In this document: positions 1-10,643 of the stretch, piece by piece
How positions within the stretch are numbered: the first letter of the stretch is position 1
How the letters are laid out: every line of letters begins with the position of its first letter
Source: Laccaria trichodermophora
Lineage: Eukaryota > Basidiomycota > Agaricomycetes > Agaricales > Hydnangiaceae
DNA: 64,000 bases
NCBI GenBank assembly: GCA_018417955.1
Contig: JACTVC010000003.1
Location: 434,001 to 498,000 of the forward strand
Direction of reading: 5' to 3'
Made by a program: the position numbers and the translations under genes
The notes under the pieces: generated by a model
What the model was told of the DNA's origin: nothing
Database searches by the model: none
The model's input: the letters and a program-made list of their open reading frames with translations, nothing else

Positions 1-2424
1 TCTCTACTGTCTCTTTCTTGCGATTGATGCGAACTTCCGTCTGAAGAGGAAACACATATCGAGCGATGAGGCTGACCCCAGTTTGATGGATGGTAGTGCA
101 TACTTCGTAAAGGAGACAGAGTACAAGTCATATCTCTCCAAATATAGTGATCTTATTGAACAACCCGTAAGTCGTCTTCTTTGTTTGCTTCTCTGCTTTC
201 TTTTTAATTACTGAATACGCTTCTAACTTTTAGCCAAGCACATGTTCAAACCATGATGCGGTCAACAAGGAGCGATCGGGGAAAGGGCTTGCTACAACCG
301 GTGCTGGGACTGTTGATTGCGCACGGCATGATATCAAACGTCCGTCATCTGTAGGAGATCTTCAAAAGGGGGAGCGGTAAGTTCAATAGATCGTCTTGGA
401 CACTCTGCTCGCAGCTAATCTCTACACAGATACGTGAATATGGACTACCTCTTCTTTAGTAGCGTTAAAGACACAGGCCTGGTTGAGGTAGTCGTCTCAT
501 ACGACATTGCATGTCAATGGAGCTCTGACATATGGGGTCGGATGATGAAGTACCCCCATACGATGCATGTTGATCATGATGACCATACAAGATTTCGATT
601 CCTTATTCCGAAATTCCATTTACCCGCCCATATTAAGGCTTGCCAGGAGAAGTTCTCCTTCAACTTCAACCGTCATGTAGGCAGAACTGATGGGGAAGCG
701 CCAGAACGCGGGTGGTCTCACATCAACCCTGTTGCGATGAGTACCCGGGAGATGGGACCTGGTTCTCGAAGGGACACCCTCGATGATCATTTTGGTAACT
801 GGAACTGGAAAAAGACGACTCTAATGGGTGCGATAACTCCTTACTATACTCCGCACTCGCTAATAGTGAATTAGGCGTAACTCTCCTCAAAAAAATTAAA
901 ACTGCAGTTGCAGAGTACTCGGATCATCAGAACCGCTACCTCGAATTCCATCATGGACTACCACAGGCCGCGACCGCCCAGTGGATCAACCAGTTAACGG
1001 AGTGGGAAGCTGATCACTCGAAATCCAACCCTTTCATTGCGAAATTCAAAAGTGTGTGTAGTGCGTTTGCCTTTTAACATGACTAATTGGTGTTCATTCA
1101 GGTGTTTCACAAGATACTGTTTGACGTGCGATGGCTCAGGAGGAAGCGGAGCAAATGATAACTGGTATGGCATATGTAATGCATGAGGCGGTCTCCGCAA
1201 GCATGCTCATAATGATGGGTTTGGATATCGAAGAGCAACAGTACGTTTTTCGTATAACCTACTTATATTCAACCTACTCAAATCTAACATTCTAGACGAC
1301 GCCTCCTTTCTGATTTACGCGCCCTTGGATTACATGCGTCTGATATGCAGAAGACGAAATTACAAACTCGCTCCAACGTCCTTTACCGCAAAATCCAAGC
1401 CTGGATCGATATCCAATATTTATACATCCCTCATCTTCGTGTCATTCGTGCTTGTGCTTCCTCCCATCCTGATGGTCGAGAGGAGCGCCCGGAGGCTATC
1501 AAATTGTGGCTTCCATCAGCAATGGCACATGACCTCGACAACCTTTGCGATATGCGCCTCCTCAACATTGAGTGGCAGTTGCGCGAAGCACAAGCTCATG
1601 ATGCATTAGATGAATTGAGGGAGTCCCTTCGAGTGCGCTCATATCTATACATCGACAAGGATCGCTTCCAGTTTGGCCAGTACATGAACACGCGCTCACG
1701 TACTGTCATATCACGTGTTCAGACCAAGGTTAATGCATCTGCTGCAAAGTACCGTGTTGCCCGTGCTGCGCTCACATATTTGGCACCGCCATTGTCAAAG
1801 ATGGGATGGGTACTCGACTTTCCAAATCTGAAGGATGGAGATGTGCGCGGATTGAAAGATCCTGAAGATGATCACCTTGCACGGCGTAAACCCGGTAAAC
1901 CAAAGTCAGACAGATCCGTACCATCGGAGGGTCATCGTACCATCTCATGGATTTGGACAAAGTTTGGTACAAGTATTCAAGACCAAGAGGATGAGGGTTT
2001 ACAAGACGGTACAGTCCTCACAAGATTCTTAAAACTCTCATCTCACTGGTGTTTAGGTCTACGTATTGAGTACTGTAAGAGCAAGGCAAGAGCCGACCGG
2101 TGGTATGAAGAAATTCAGCTCCTGCGAGAGGAAATGCGCCGCGTGCCTCAATACTTTCAAACACATGCCAAAGTGTGGGAGGCACGGATTCGTAATGTTT
2201 CTTGGTCGGACAGATTTCCACATGATAAGGAGCAGCGTGCAGATTTCGCAATGGTCGAAGGTCGCGTTGCATATGCAATGCAACAGGCAGCTCAATTCCG
2301 GTCCATGAAGTTACATGTTGAGCATCTTTGGCGGTTCGTTGAAGAATATGTGAAGATGAGTACTAGCGATGTCATTCCACCTGAACTAGAGGGGGAAGGT
2401 GACATCAGTGATAATGATCTATAG
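1..2424 (+). pseudogene. KDZ (CxC2-type) transposase, 3' part, with nonsense mutation
   Basis: Transposase of the Kyakuja-Dileera-Zisupton superfamily, which would move its own DNA element in the nucleus. The gene enters from beyond the left edge. Exons read at 1-166, 234-376 and 430 to about 828, then three more, the last from about 1296 to 2424. Family signatures: FLAIDANFRLKRK (first catalytic Asp region) near 20-50, YDIACQW near 500, FHLPAHIKACQ near 620, and the NWNW block near 800, followed by a long helical C-terminal region ending in an acidic tail. With the splice that keeps the protein in register (donor after the AAAA at about 1049, acceptor AG at 1100-1101), codon 1122-1124 is TGA in the context DTV-stop-RAMAQEEAEQ; CGA would restore an Arg. 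Family call is firm; inactivity depends on that splice. Confidence 0.85.
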
Positions 2425-2741
2425 ACTGCGTATATACTATTGTAAGATCTAGTGCAGCAGAGGATTAATTGCGCCATGTTTTGACGCCCAAATGCAGTGG
2501 TCAGCCTGATATTTGTATATGTTTGCCATTCCCTTCCTCTCGCTCCAACGCCATCAAATCGTTACATATATTAAATAGAACATCACCCCACCTTGTATTT
2601 AAGCAAGAGATGTTAGAAGGGACTCGTACTATTCCGTAGATAGCAAATTTGTACCTTAGAATTATATAGTCATCAATGTCAGTGCACCCGCCGCATCAAG
2701 ATCAAGTTTGTGCATGCATTGTTCCCGCGGAGAATGGGAAG

Positions 2742-2776
2742 AAAATCTGAGATGCGATGTAAGCATCTCAGATTTT
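2742..2776. repeat. Perfect hairpin, 14-bp arms
   Basis: Arms 2742-2755 and 2763-2776 are perfect complements (AAAATCTGAGATGC and its reverse complement) around a 7-nt loop. It lies 10 nt before a second, larger hairpin in the non-coding 3' region of KDZ element 1. Confidence 0.9.
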
Positions 2777-2786
2777 TGTGCCTTCG

Positions 2787-2840
2787 GATGACGCACATTC
2801 ACTTTCCGATCGCATGATCGGGAAGTAAATGTGCGTCATC
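2787..2840. repeat. Hairpin, 25-bp arms
   Basis: Arms 2787-2811 and 2816-2840 pair with two mismatches (GATGACGCACATT... against its complement) around the 4-nt loop GCAT. Together with 2742-2776 it forms a twin-hairpin structure near the element end. Confidence 0.9.
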
Positions 2841-3073
2841 GTTTTTGCATTGATGCCATCTTGATCAGCTTAGTCATCAATGTTGCGCATCAAGTGCAAG
2901 CGGCACCGTAGCTATTGTGAGGTGTGGATTTGCACACATTGCTGTCACCGAGGCACTGTAGCTATATGCACACATATTGTGGTCAAGAGTAAAGTGTGCA
3001 AACCATTTTTCACTGTTGTAAGAGTATTGTTTGCACACTCCTGCCAGCATCTGGTGCCGAACGAACACCTTGA

Positions 3074-4735
3074 ACGTCCAACGAAAATAAATGGTATATG
3101 TAACTAATCCTACTACATCCCCCCCCCCTTCCTACCTCCAAGACGCAAACTTCTCAACCACCCAACCCAAATTAAAAACATCCTCATTCCCCTCCCCACT
3201 CAACTTCAAAATAAAATAAACCACCGTAAAGCTGAACATCACGATAGCAGCCATAACGTATCCCACCACTTCCATCGTCGATGTCACCTTTACTTCCTCC
3301 CTCCGCGCAGGGGGCAATTGTAAGCCGTTCCGCAGATCCTCGACGCGTTTCTCCTTCGCCAGCTATGTGTCAAGCGCTTTTTCGAGTGTTACGATGCGGG
3401 TGCGTGGGTCGGATGGGTCGAGGGTTACTTTTGTGTCGCCTTGGAGGGAGGTGATGTGGATGAAGGAGGGGTAGTTGTGTTCTAGCCATTGTTAGATCTG
3501 TGAGGGCAGGTGGGTTAGTTAGGTGATGGAGGAAGGAGGAAGAGAAGGAGAAGGAAGGAGGGGGAAGAGGGAGGGAGTGGAAAAGAACATGAGGAGCAGA
3601 AGGACAGGCAGGGGAAGCAGAAGGGAAGACGAGGAAGAACGGAGAGGAAGAGGAAGAGGAAAGAAGGAAGGGAGGACATACCTTTCCGCAGGCTATTGAT
3701 ATCCGAAGGAAGTTTGGATCAGACGTAAGTGGATCTTGCGTGCATAATCGCGGAAGATCAAGCCGACTTCCTTAGGGTTCACCGAACGCATTATAAGCTG
3801 CAATGAAAGGTAATAAGTAAAGGAAGTCCAGAAGAAAAAAAACGGACGCACCGAAGCAGCCGTCGCCTTCCTAATCTTACATAAAACTCCTCTGAAACAT
3901 CGTGGGGTTCATAAAACACAGCTCAAGCGTCGCAATTGCCATCGTCGCCGGGATCGCACAGAAATTCTGGTCTTTCAAAATCCAACGAATCACACGCATG
4001 CCTCAACGCATCCAGCACCATACCATTCTGCGCCCATGTCGCTGTCTCCAAAGCCGCAGGCTTATCATCTCTTCAAACCCATATTCCTCGGGGCCAGAAA
4101 TACCGCTGCTTTCACGAATGTCATGGATGATGTGGGTTTTTTTGTAAGAGGAACCTGTCTAGGGTACTTCTTTTTTTGGAGGCTGAGGAGATGCGGGAGA
4201 TGGTGGAGATGTATATAGATGGAGGAGGTGGTGGCTGCGTAGTCTGCCATGCCGGTTTCCGATGATGGTGGATTTGTACCTGGAGAAAATTCAGGGTTTC
4301 ATAGTGATACGATGAGGAGAAGAACGTACTCGGGAGAGAGGGACGTTGTATTTGAACAAGAGCAAGCGGTCTTTCTCGTTGGGACCGGCAGGCGTCATAG
4401 TTCCACCCGGGCGTGACGGTGAACGAGCGGAGGCTGGGCTGCTTGATGGCGTCCTGGACGGTCATGTCATCCGCGATAGTGTCAAGCCCACGGAGGACGA
4501 TGAGGGAAGGAAGAAGAGCAGGTATTCTGCGCGGGAGAAAACTGAGCGTCACAAGTCCATGACTCTGAGATCTGAGCGCCAGCTCTTTGCCTCTCCGTTC
4601 GTATAGTATGGTATTGGCCCAATAATGTTTATACAGTGCACAACTCACCGTTCGTGCCAGATCCCCGTCCAAATCTTTAGATCTGCTGAAAATCTCTGGT
4701 CATGTCAGCAGTGCTATGATATCGCGTTGGAGGTG
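3074..4735 (-). pseudogene. Decayed squalene synthase (inverted copy of the gene at 44330-46397)
   Basis: Reading the minus strand recovers most of the squalene synthase at 44330-46397 in order: DGDLARTV with YLVLRGLDTI-like remnants (about 4480-4670), the [15 protein letters not shown] helix (about 3960), NPKEVGLIF (about 3770), PSFIHITSLQGDTKV (about 3470) and the C-terminal membrane anchor with FNLGW..EKFASW (3132-3300). Matching continues through the poly-G tract into the 3' flank, ending near 3074, so genomic DNA was copied. It cannot encode an enzyme: the Glu of IEQW is a stop (3492-3494), the Gln of DAQLAKKK is a stop (3363-3365), and several short internal deletions remove the YCHYVAGLVG block, part of the second aspartate-rich motif region and about 70 nt near the 5' end. 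Introns are retained, including the pyrimidine-rich one. Confidence 0.92.
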
Positions 4736-5963
4736 GGTTCTGAATTCATCTCCAGGGGCCGCTTGTCTCCAGCATTGCGCATACATCCTTCCTCTCCTCA
4801 CCCGCGCCTCCCCCTCGCGTTATCATGAGCTTTCCCAATGGCTACAGCTCCCCACGGCCACGATCGCGCACTAGCTTTGGAGAACCATACTTTTCGCAAA
4901 AGTGGTGGATCTACCCACTGACGTTGGCTTGCCTGTCGCGATTGATACGTTTGGCTATGCTGCGCTCTTTAGATGGTACGACACTGGGTACGACACCTCC
5001 TTTTTTTGGCTTTTCAAGGGCTGACTTGACAACATCAGGACACCTTGCTTCTCACGACATCTCGTTTTGCAGTTCCTAACACCAATCATCCGTATCTTTC
5101 CCCACTATGACGACTTCCCAGGTCGATTGTGCTCAGCAAGTTTCCGAGTATCCTCCAGGTGCTTTGGCAATCGGACGCTCGGAGCTGGGAGGATGTGGAT
5201 GGATGCGGATTCGGCGTAGGGAAAGAAGGGTACTCGGGGAGGGAGATGGGCTCAGACTGGTGGTCAGCTATCGATATGTGCAGGGGAAGTCCTCCAAGCG
5301 CTGGCTCCCGCCTGCCGTCGGCGGGTTTCCGAGAAACGTCGACAAATGGGCGACTCGCTCATTCTGCTTATCGAGCAAAGATGTAGAAGGTTTGGTGCCA
5401 CTCTTACGAACGATATGCAATGACGATTTTCAAAATATAAAGGCAGTGTCAAGAACACTCCAGGCCGCCACTCGGGAAAGACACGGTCTCTTATACTGTC
5501 ACACCAAATCATCAACCCAAGCCAGGTCCACTTCAGAACGACCGCCGATCTCCCATCTGTGCCTGTCTCATCCAGGAGGGCATGGAATCCGTGATACATG
5601 CCGCCCGTCTTTAAAGCACCCCACATAAACCCACCATAATCGTGTGACCTCTACCTTCCTTTGTCCTCCCTCGCCCCTAACACCGTTTACATGGCCGACC
5701 TCACCAGCGTCCCTGCCACCTACGTGCAGAGCCTTCACAGACAACGTCCTCAAACAGCTGCATGATGCAGAGGTGTGTGAAATATCACTGCAATCTCGAC
5801 GAGGGTGTTGCAGAGTAGACCTTCGATTTGGTTTTCATGCTATGCCTGGCATCCGGCCCTTCCCTCCGCCTCAATCCTCCATCCCACCTTGAACCTCTCG
5901 TCTTCCACCTCGACTGCTTCTCCCTCCACGTCAAATTCCATCAACCCTCCTCCAAACTTGCCT

Positions 5964-6434
5964 CTACCCCTCGAACAAGATAAACTCCGCCTCGTCATTT
6001 CCGCGCGATCGCCACGCCAAGTCCCCTCTCTTAGGATTCATGCGCTGGGTGGACGCAGCGCGCAGCTGAGGGAGACATGCCTTTCCGTGGGGCTGAGTGA
6101 GGTGAAAAGGAAGTTGAGATTCAACAAAGGTTGGACTTCTACTCCACGCAATACTCTCGGAATTGGATCGGATGACCATTTTGTTGCGCTTCTCAAGCCC
6201 ACTCGACGACGACTTCATCTTTTGAGGGGTGCCTTTCACTTCTGCGGCCGTGGATTCACCTTCAACTTCAACTCTCAAGCCCAATCTCGGACGGCAGATA
6301 CGCAAAGATTCTTCGACGACGACGATTTCATGTTTGAGGGTGCCTTTCACTTCTGCGGTCGTGAATTCACCTTCATCCTCAACCCAGGCGATGTTGATTT
6401 TGGCTTTGTCAAGTTCGTCTTCGACCCCACTCAA
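5964..6434 (-). pseudogene. Remnant of an unidentified repeated protein (EVKGT motif)
   Basis: The minus frame reads DELDKAKINIAWVEDEGEF followed by TAEVKGTLKHE, and the EVKGT block recurs about 115 nt on (RVEVEGESTAAEVKGTPQK) before SGLEKRNKMVIRS. The same order (DELDNAK, VNIAEIKGE, PEVKGTLAV, GLEKRNKTVI) reappears broken at about 13830-14070 on the other strand, and a weaker trace (AGIEGEL, then WLEN) at about 20190-20350. So this is a dispersed, decayed protein family. I do not recognise it. No start, no consistent splicing. Confidence 0.45.
6225..6434. repeat. Imperfect tandem repeat, unit about 115 bp
   Basis: The string GGTGCCTTTCACTTCTGCGG starts two successive units (near 6226 and 6340), each followed by a similar ATTCACCTTCA segment. 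It is the DNA basis of the doubled EVKGT motif in the remnant at 5964-6434. Confidence 0.75.
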
Positions 6435-6896
6435 TCGAGTTCAACAGTTTCGTCGAATTTAACTCCTTCTCGAGGTGGTCGCAGTGGGTATCAGGGAGGT
6501 GTTCGGTGGGTTTGGGCATATGGATGGTGGGTATGGGTATACGGATGGTGGGTGTGGATGGTGATCGTGTTGGCATGATAGATGGTGATTCTGCTAGGGG
6601 AGATGCAGACCACGCCAGCTTAAACGCTACCAATCTCGGAAGAAAGTATCCACATCGTACCAAGGAGGTGAACGTGTCCGCAATTGCGATTGTGCTGTTC
6701 AAGTTCAAGTACTGGTTATTAATGCATAGTCACAGTTCTTACATCCCAGTGTGGAAAATTTTTCAAGATTGTACATTTACGCTTGCAAAAAGTCAACGCC
6801 CCCATTATGCAGATGGAGGCAGCCTGTCTCAAGTCACCAAGCGCCAGACCTTCGTATCCAAGCTCACAATCCGCCAGAGACACACCCCTTTAATGT

Positions 6897-8777
6897 TAGT
6901 AAATTGGTAGTCCTGTTTTCTTCGCGCCCCAAAAACCGTGTCAGGAAATGTTTATGTAATCTTCGGACTTTGAAACCCTTGCGCGTCAACAACACGTCAA
7001 CAACTGCGCGCTCCCTCTTAGCTTTTTACGTGTTTACAGCACTACCGTCCTCCCTTCCTATCCAATTTCAAATCTTTTTTATTCGAAACATCAATTATTA
7101 TGGAAAACAACTTCAGAAATGTCCGAACTTACAAGATAACGCCCTGGTTGAGGTTCCGGAAGCCATTATATCGCACGTTTTCTGCCGCCTACCTCGAATT
7201 CCCTCCTTCTTTCACATCCGAGTGAGCTAGGGGAACCGTCATCTCCCAAGCTGTTGTCACCTCTTCTCGCCTCTCCTTTCAATGAGCTTTGTTGTCCAAG
7301 TGGATCCTCGAGTCAACCACGACTGATACAAACTCCACAAGACGAAGCGCAAAAGCTCACATCGAAATTTGATTGGATGGAGCAACCGCTCAGGGACTCT
7401 GGCTTTGACTCTGTTGGTGAGCTTCTGAAGGTTCTGTTCTACAACTTGAGCCACGTCCCTGGACAGCCTGATCCAAGAGGATGCGAAGTCTGTTGCTTGG
7501 TTTCTACAAGGGCGGAACAAGGTCAAAATTTCGGACATCATAACTCTTGTTAATAAGCACAAGCACAGCGCGAAGTGTGCCTTCGCCGAGCTTACCACAT
7601 GCTTCAGAACGTCATGCTCTATTCTCACCATCAGTCTCTCCTGTTGACATCTTTTACGCGCATCCTTCTTTATTGAATCTCGTCGCTAATCATGTTCATT
7701 GCGAGATCTCCGAGCTTCGACAAACAGACGGCGTCCAATGAATACTGTCAATCTCGTTACCTGGGAAGCCTTGGGTTGAAAGTTTAGTATTGCTGCGCTC
7801 ATGGAGAAATACAAAAGCCGTGCACCTGTTGCTTGGCATCTCATGGAATGCATGGCTGCCTCTCGCAAGAATGGCGTTGTGGTGGTAAAGGAGCAACGGC
7901 CACATCTGATTGTATGTATTTTAACGGAGTCGAATATTTCGACCTCGCTTACCGGCTCTCAGTGATCTCTCTCCATTCCTCGTCGCACAGATTCTCTGGA
8001 TCCACACATATGACCTGCCACCTAACGGATTCCAAGATCTCTCGCGCCAAATAAACTCCAACCTTTCGCGCGTTGCTGAGAGATTCATGACAATAAAGAA
8101 TGCAGATATGTTGAGTTGCGAAATTTCGTTCACCTAGAACGTTGTTAACGAGAGAACGTGTACAAAGAAGGGAAACAAATGATATTGCTGGCTAGTCTCT
8201 TTGTTGGTGTGATGACGACGCCAATTGGCCTTGAACGGGTGGGTAGATTGGCGGGATATGACTCGGGGTGTTGGTTGTACTCTGACTTGAAGCACGAGAC
8301 ATGGAATAGAAAAGGCTGCCCACTTCCCATCTCCAGTTGCAGTGCAGCAGAGAATATCTTGTCCATCAAGGATAGCTGAAACGAGGTTGAGCTGAACTGT
8401 ATGCAGCCCGCTCGTCCACGTGGTATGACCTTTTTGACAATGGTGAGTTGATGGTTTGTACTAGCCCTAGAGGGTCCTGCCAGCGGGGTTTGGCCATACT
8501 TTCGTGTTCATAATGCTTTGGAAGTAATTCAAAAAGACAAAAAGTCAGTGTTCAGGCTGCATAAAGGGAAGAATGTATTCAAAACGCGTCAGGGCATGAA
8601 GGGAGCAAACCAATATCGACGCGACGGGGGTCGGACCGCGATTTCAGAGTCCGAAGATTACATAAACATTTCCTGACGCGGTTTTTGGGGCGCGACAAAC
8701 AACAGACTTCATATATCGTGAACCAAGGTACGACTTCACATATATCGAAGTCTGTCTAGGAGAGACTAGTAAATTGG
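6897..8777. mobile_element. Degenerate DUF6589-bearing transposon with inverted repeats
   Basis: Inverted repeats of about 54 nt lie at 6922-6975 and 8642-8695 (core GCGCCCCAAAAACCG...TCAGGAAATG, only a few mismatches). An identical 11-nt string, TAGTAAATTGG, stands outside both (6897-6907 and 8767-8777), consistent with a long target duplication like those of Mutator-like elements. The interior carries the broken DUF6589 frame at 7350-8135. The right inverted repeat lies about 70 nt inside the right flank string whereas the left one lies 14 nt inside, so either the right tip holds extra sequence (there is a small palindrome at 8704-8756) or the duplication is fortuitous. Confidence 0.6.
7350..8135 (+). 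pseudogene. DUF6589-domain protein, N-terminal remnant
   Basis: Joining plus-strand frames recovers features of the DUF6589 family found in Agaricomycete mobile elements: QKLTSKFDWMEQPLRDSGFD then SVGELLKVLFYNL at 7350-7450; SWFLQGRNKVKISDIITLVN at 7500-7560; SPVDIFYAHPSLLNLVANHV at 7640-7700; VNLVTWEALG, then LMEKYKSRAPVAWHLMECMA and ASRKNGVVVVKERRPHLIV at 7745-7915; and AERFMTIKNADMLSCEIS at 8080-8125. Frames change several times and stops intervene, and the long C-terminal part of the family is missing, so nothing functional can be made. The family's biochemical role is not established. Confidence 0.7.
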
Positions 8778-9276
8778 CGACTACAACACGCTGGTGGTGT
8801 CTTTAATTAGGAAAGTGACTGGGTTCGACTCCCAAACAAAGACATACCTCTTGTTAAGACATATCCTTTTAGTCGGCCTTAATCATACACTTGTGTGTCG
8901 GAAACCGGTTGTTCCTCATTGGGACTGCGCCGGAATATATCTATCTATCTATCATACCACCGACTCAGACCGACTCTCGGGTCAACACTTTGTGATGAAA
9001 TTGTAACAAGTGTAACACAAGGTCGACACAGGAACTCAACCTTCTCTAGGGATGTTGAGTATGTCATATGCAGGAATATCGGATCCCAGGCAGACAAATC
9101 AACGTGTACGAAGGATCTCACTTGTAGCTGTTGCCAAATACAGGAGATGTGTGAATGAGAACAAGAAACGCATTGATCCTGGAGGCACAGAAAATTATAA
9201 AACATTTGGATCCACGAATCCTTCGACTCTACAGACTCTTCAACACGGACAGGGTTTCCCAAGGATTTTTGACACT
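8778..9276. other. Intergenic, nothing assigned
   Basis: Contains a short (CTAT)n run at 8940-8952 and, at about 8795-8848, a 7-nt complementary pair (TGTCTTT and AAAGACA) enclosing a perfect pol III B-box-like string, GGGTTCGACTCCC. The segment is too short to fold as a complete tRNA. Confidence 0.5.
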
Positions 9277-10008
9277 TCACCGACGAGTCACCAAGCTTCT
9301 CCAATTTTGCATCATATCGACAAACGCCGGGTGGTCAGTTGGAAGTCCCATGATTGCCTCCGTCAGCTGTGCAGATTCCATACTGTTTTTCAGTGTGGAA
9401 CCCCCCCATCCAGCCACCCTTTTCAAAGCTGCTACCCCAGCCGTTCCCGTTCGACTAACCTCTTCACAGAGCTTTGCGTCGTAGTCCTCAGCCAATGCTT
9501 TTTCGCGTGCAACCCCCTCGGCTTCCAGTTCTTCGTACCTGTCCTCGTCTTCATACAAGTCCTCAGTGTCTAGAATTCGTGGGCTGTAGCCGGTGATCCC
9601 ATCCCTGCACCCCGGTACAAAAAGGACGAACCAAACCTCGGACAGATACTTCATGTAGAAGCGCGGGCCTACTGGAATACCAGTGGTTTCAGTACTAGGG
9701 TGGGGTTTGACGAGCCCAAACTCGCTGATGTCAAGGAGGAGCGTGCAGAGTTCAGGTGTCATGTAGCCGAAGAATTTGTATCCATCGAACATCTTCGCAA
9801 GGTCGCCAATGGTCCCGGGCAGTGGACGTGTTTTGAATCGGGGCCCCTCGGAGTTTGAGTCAGACTCGGTATCTGTCTCCATCTCGAAGTAGTTGATACA
9901 ATAGCCTTCTAGGAAATATTTTTTGGATGCTTCAGGGACTTTAGCCCAGTCAATGGGGGTGGTGGCGGAAGAGGAGGGTACAAAGCGGAGACAGCTCGGA
10001 TCACCCAT
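9277..10008 (-). CDS. Hypothetical protein, 243 aa, single exon
   Basis: An uninterrupted frame from ATG at 10008 to TGA at 9277. I prefer this ATG to the in-frame one at 10086 because the protein-like composition starts at MGDPSC. The N-terminal part is globular in composition (IDWAKVPEASKKYFLEGY, GYKFFGYMTPELCTLLLDIS, YMKYLSEVWFVLFVPG), with an acidic TDTESDSNSEG linker and a second acidic stretch (DTEDLYEDEDRYEELEAEG) before a helical C-terminus. No signal peptide, membrane segment or domain that I recognise. It is the best-preserved reading frame of the first 20 kb and sits between a transposon remnant and a GTPase gene. Function unknown. Confidence 0.65.
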   Translation of the reverse strand: MGDPSCLRFVPSSSATTPIDWAKVPEASKKYFLEGYCINYFEMETDTESDSNSEGPRFKTRPLPGTIGDLAKMFDGYKFFGYMTPELCTLLLDISEFGLVKPHPSTETTGIPVGPRFYMKYLSEVWFVLFVPGCRDGITGYSPRILDTEDLYEDEDRYEELEAEGVAREKALAEDYDAKLCEEVSRTGTAGVAALKRVAGWGGSTLKNSMESAQLTEAIMGLPTDHPAFVDMMQNWRSLVTRR

Positions 10009-10643
10009 CTTGGAGAAAATAGTGGTAGAGAGGCAACCTTGGGAGGTCCTTGTCTGATTATATAGGGGTGGGATTGTCTGAGACACCTTCTGTTAGGACA
10101 GGAGAGGCAGCTCAAGGGGGAAGGTAGAGAGAGCAAAATGATCTACGTTGAGGTTTATAGTGTTTGAATAGAAAAGGGGTAGCAGGGTGAGCTGAAAATG
10201 CAGAAAAAAAGGATTCATTGGCGTGAGGAGGGAGGTTACCAGCTGCGTAGGAGGCATGTATCAAAGTACCCATCTGTCCGTGAGCCCAAGGTCAAGATAA
10301 TTCATACATAATTATACGTCAACAGAGAAACCGCTTCTACCAGGTCCACGACGAACATCGAATGTTTTGGGACGCCGAGAAGCGCATTTGCACCTAGAAA
10401 CAACGAAAAACTTCCTGGTGTCAACTAGGGTCGGCCCAGGTTCGCGATCTTGGGTGACTTTAAGAGCAAAGAGCGCTTGATTGTGAGCCTGTGATTCAGA
10501 GGAAGTGCTCCTCGCGATGAGTGCTTACCATCTACACAAGATAGGCTCTGAAACCCGCCCCTGGTGTGAATGCCAAACGCCTGCAGCTCGTAAACTTCGT
10601 AGACGGGTGACTAGGTGCCCGGAAGGAACACATTGGTCCCAGA
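10009..10643. other. Intergenic, nothing assigned
   Basis: Only short overlapping frames with no protein-like pattern. It separates the 5' end of the unknown gene (10008, minus) from the 3' end of the GTPase gene (10644, minus). Confidence 0.5.

Larger units (their letters stand above)
1..3065 (+). mobile_element. KDZ element 1 (right part), right limit approximate
   Basis: The DNA transposon that carries the transposase at 1-2424. The stretch after the stop codon is non-coding and holds two strong hairpins (2742-2776 and 2787-2840) and several copies of TTGCACAC or its complement between about 2925 and 3045, arranged like subterminal transposase-binding repeats. The right end is placed just before the decayed squalene synthase copy, which starts near 3074; no target duplication could be tested because the left end is outside the window. 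Confidence 0.55.
4736..6896. other. No convincing gene; degenerate coding-like remnants
   Basis: Several open frames overlap here on both strands, none with a recognisable domain and none clearly dominant. A plus-strand frame around 4870-5000 reads VVDLPTDVGLPVAIDTFGYA, which looks like real protein but runs into stops. I could not assign it. The 3' third holds the internal repeat annotated at 6225-6434. Confidence 0.4.

Noticed and set aside
2742..2776. Rho-independent type terminator
   Set aside because: Shape fits, but this is a nuclear fungal locus and a second larger hairpin follows; an element-end function is more plausible.
5805..6578. Long plus frame with AFHFCGRxFTFNFN repeats
   Set aside because: The opposite strand carries the EVKGT-family pattern that recurs elsewhere; the plus frame is its antisense shadow.
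8795..8848. tRNA or SINE head (B-box GGGTTCGACTCCC with paired TGTCTTT/AAAGACA)
   Set aside because: Only about 50 nt between the pairing arms, no anticodon arm; too little for a tRNA call.
9052..9573. Plus-strand frames over the 9277-10008 gene
   Set aside because: Antisense to the better-supported minus-strand frame; no protein-like pattern.
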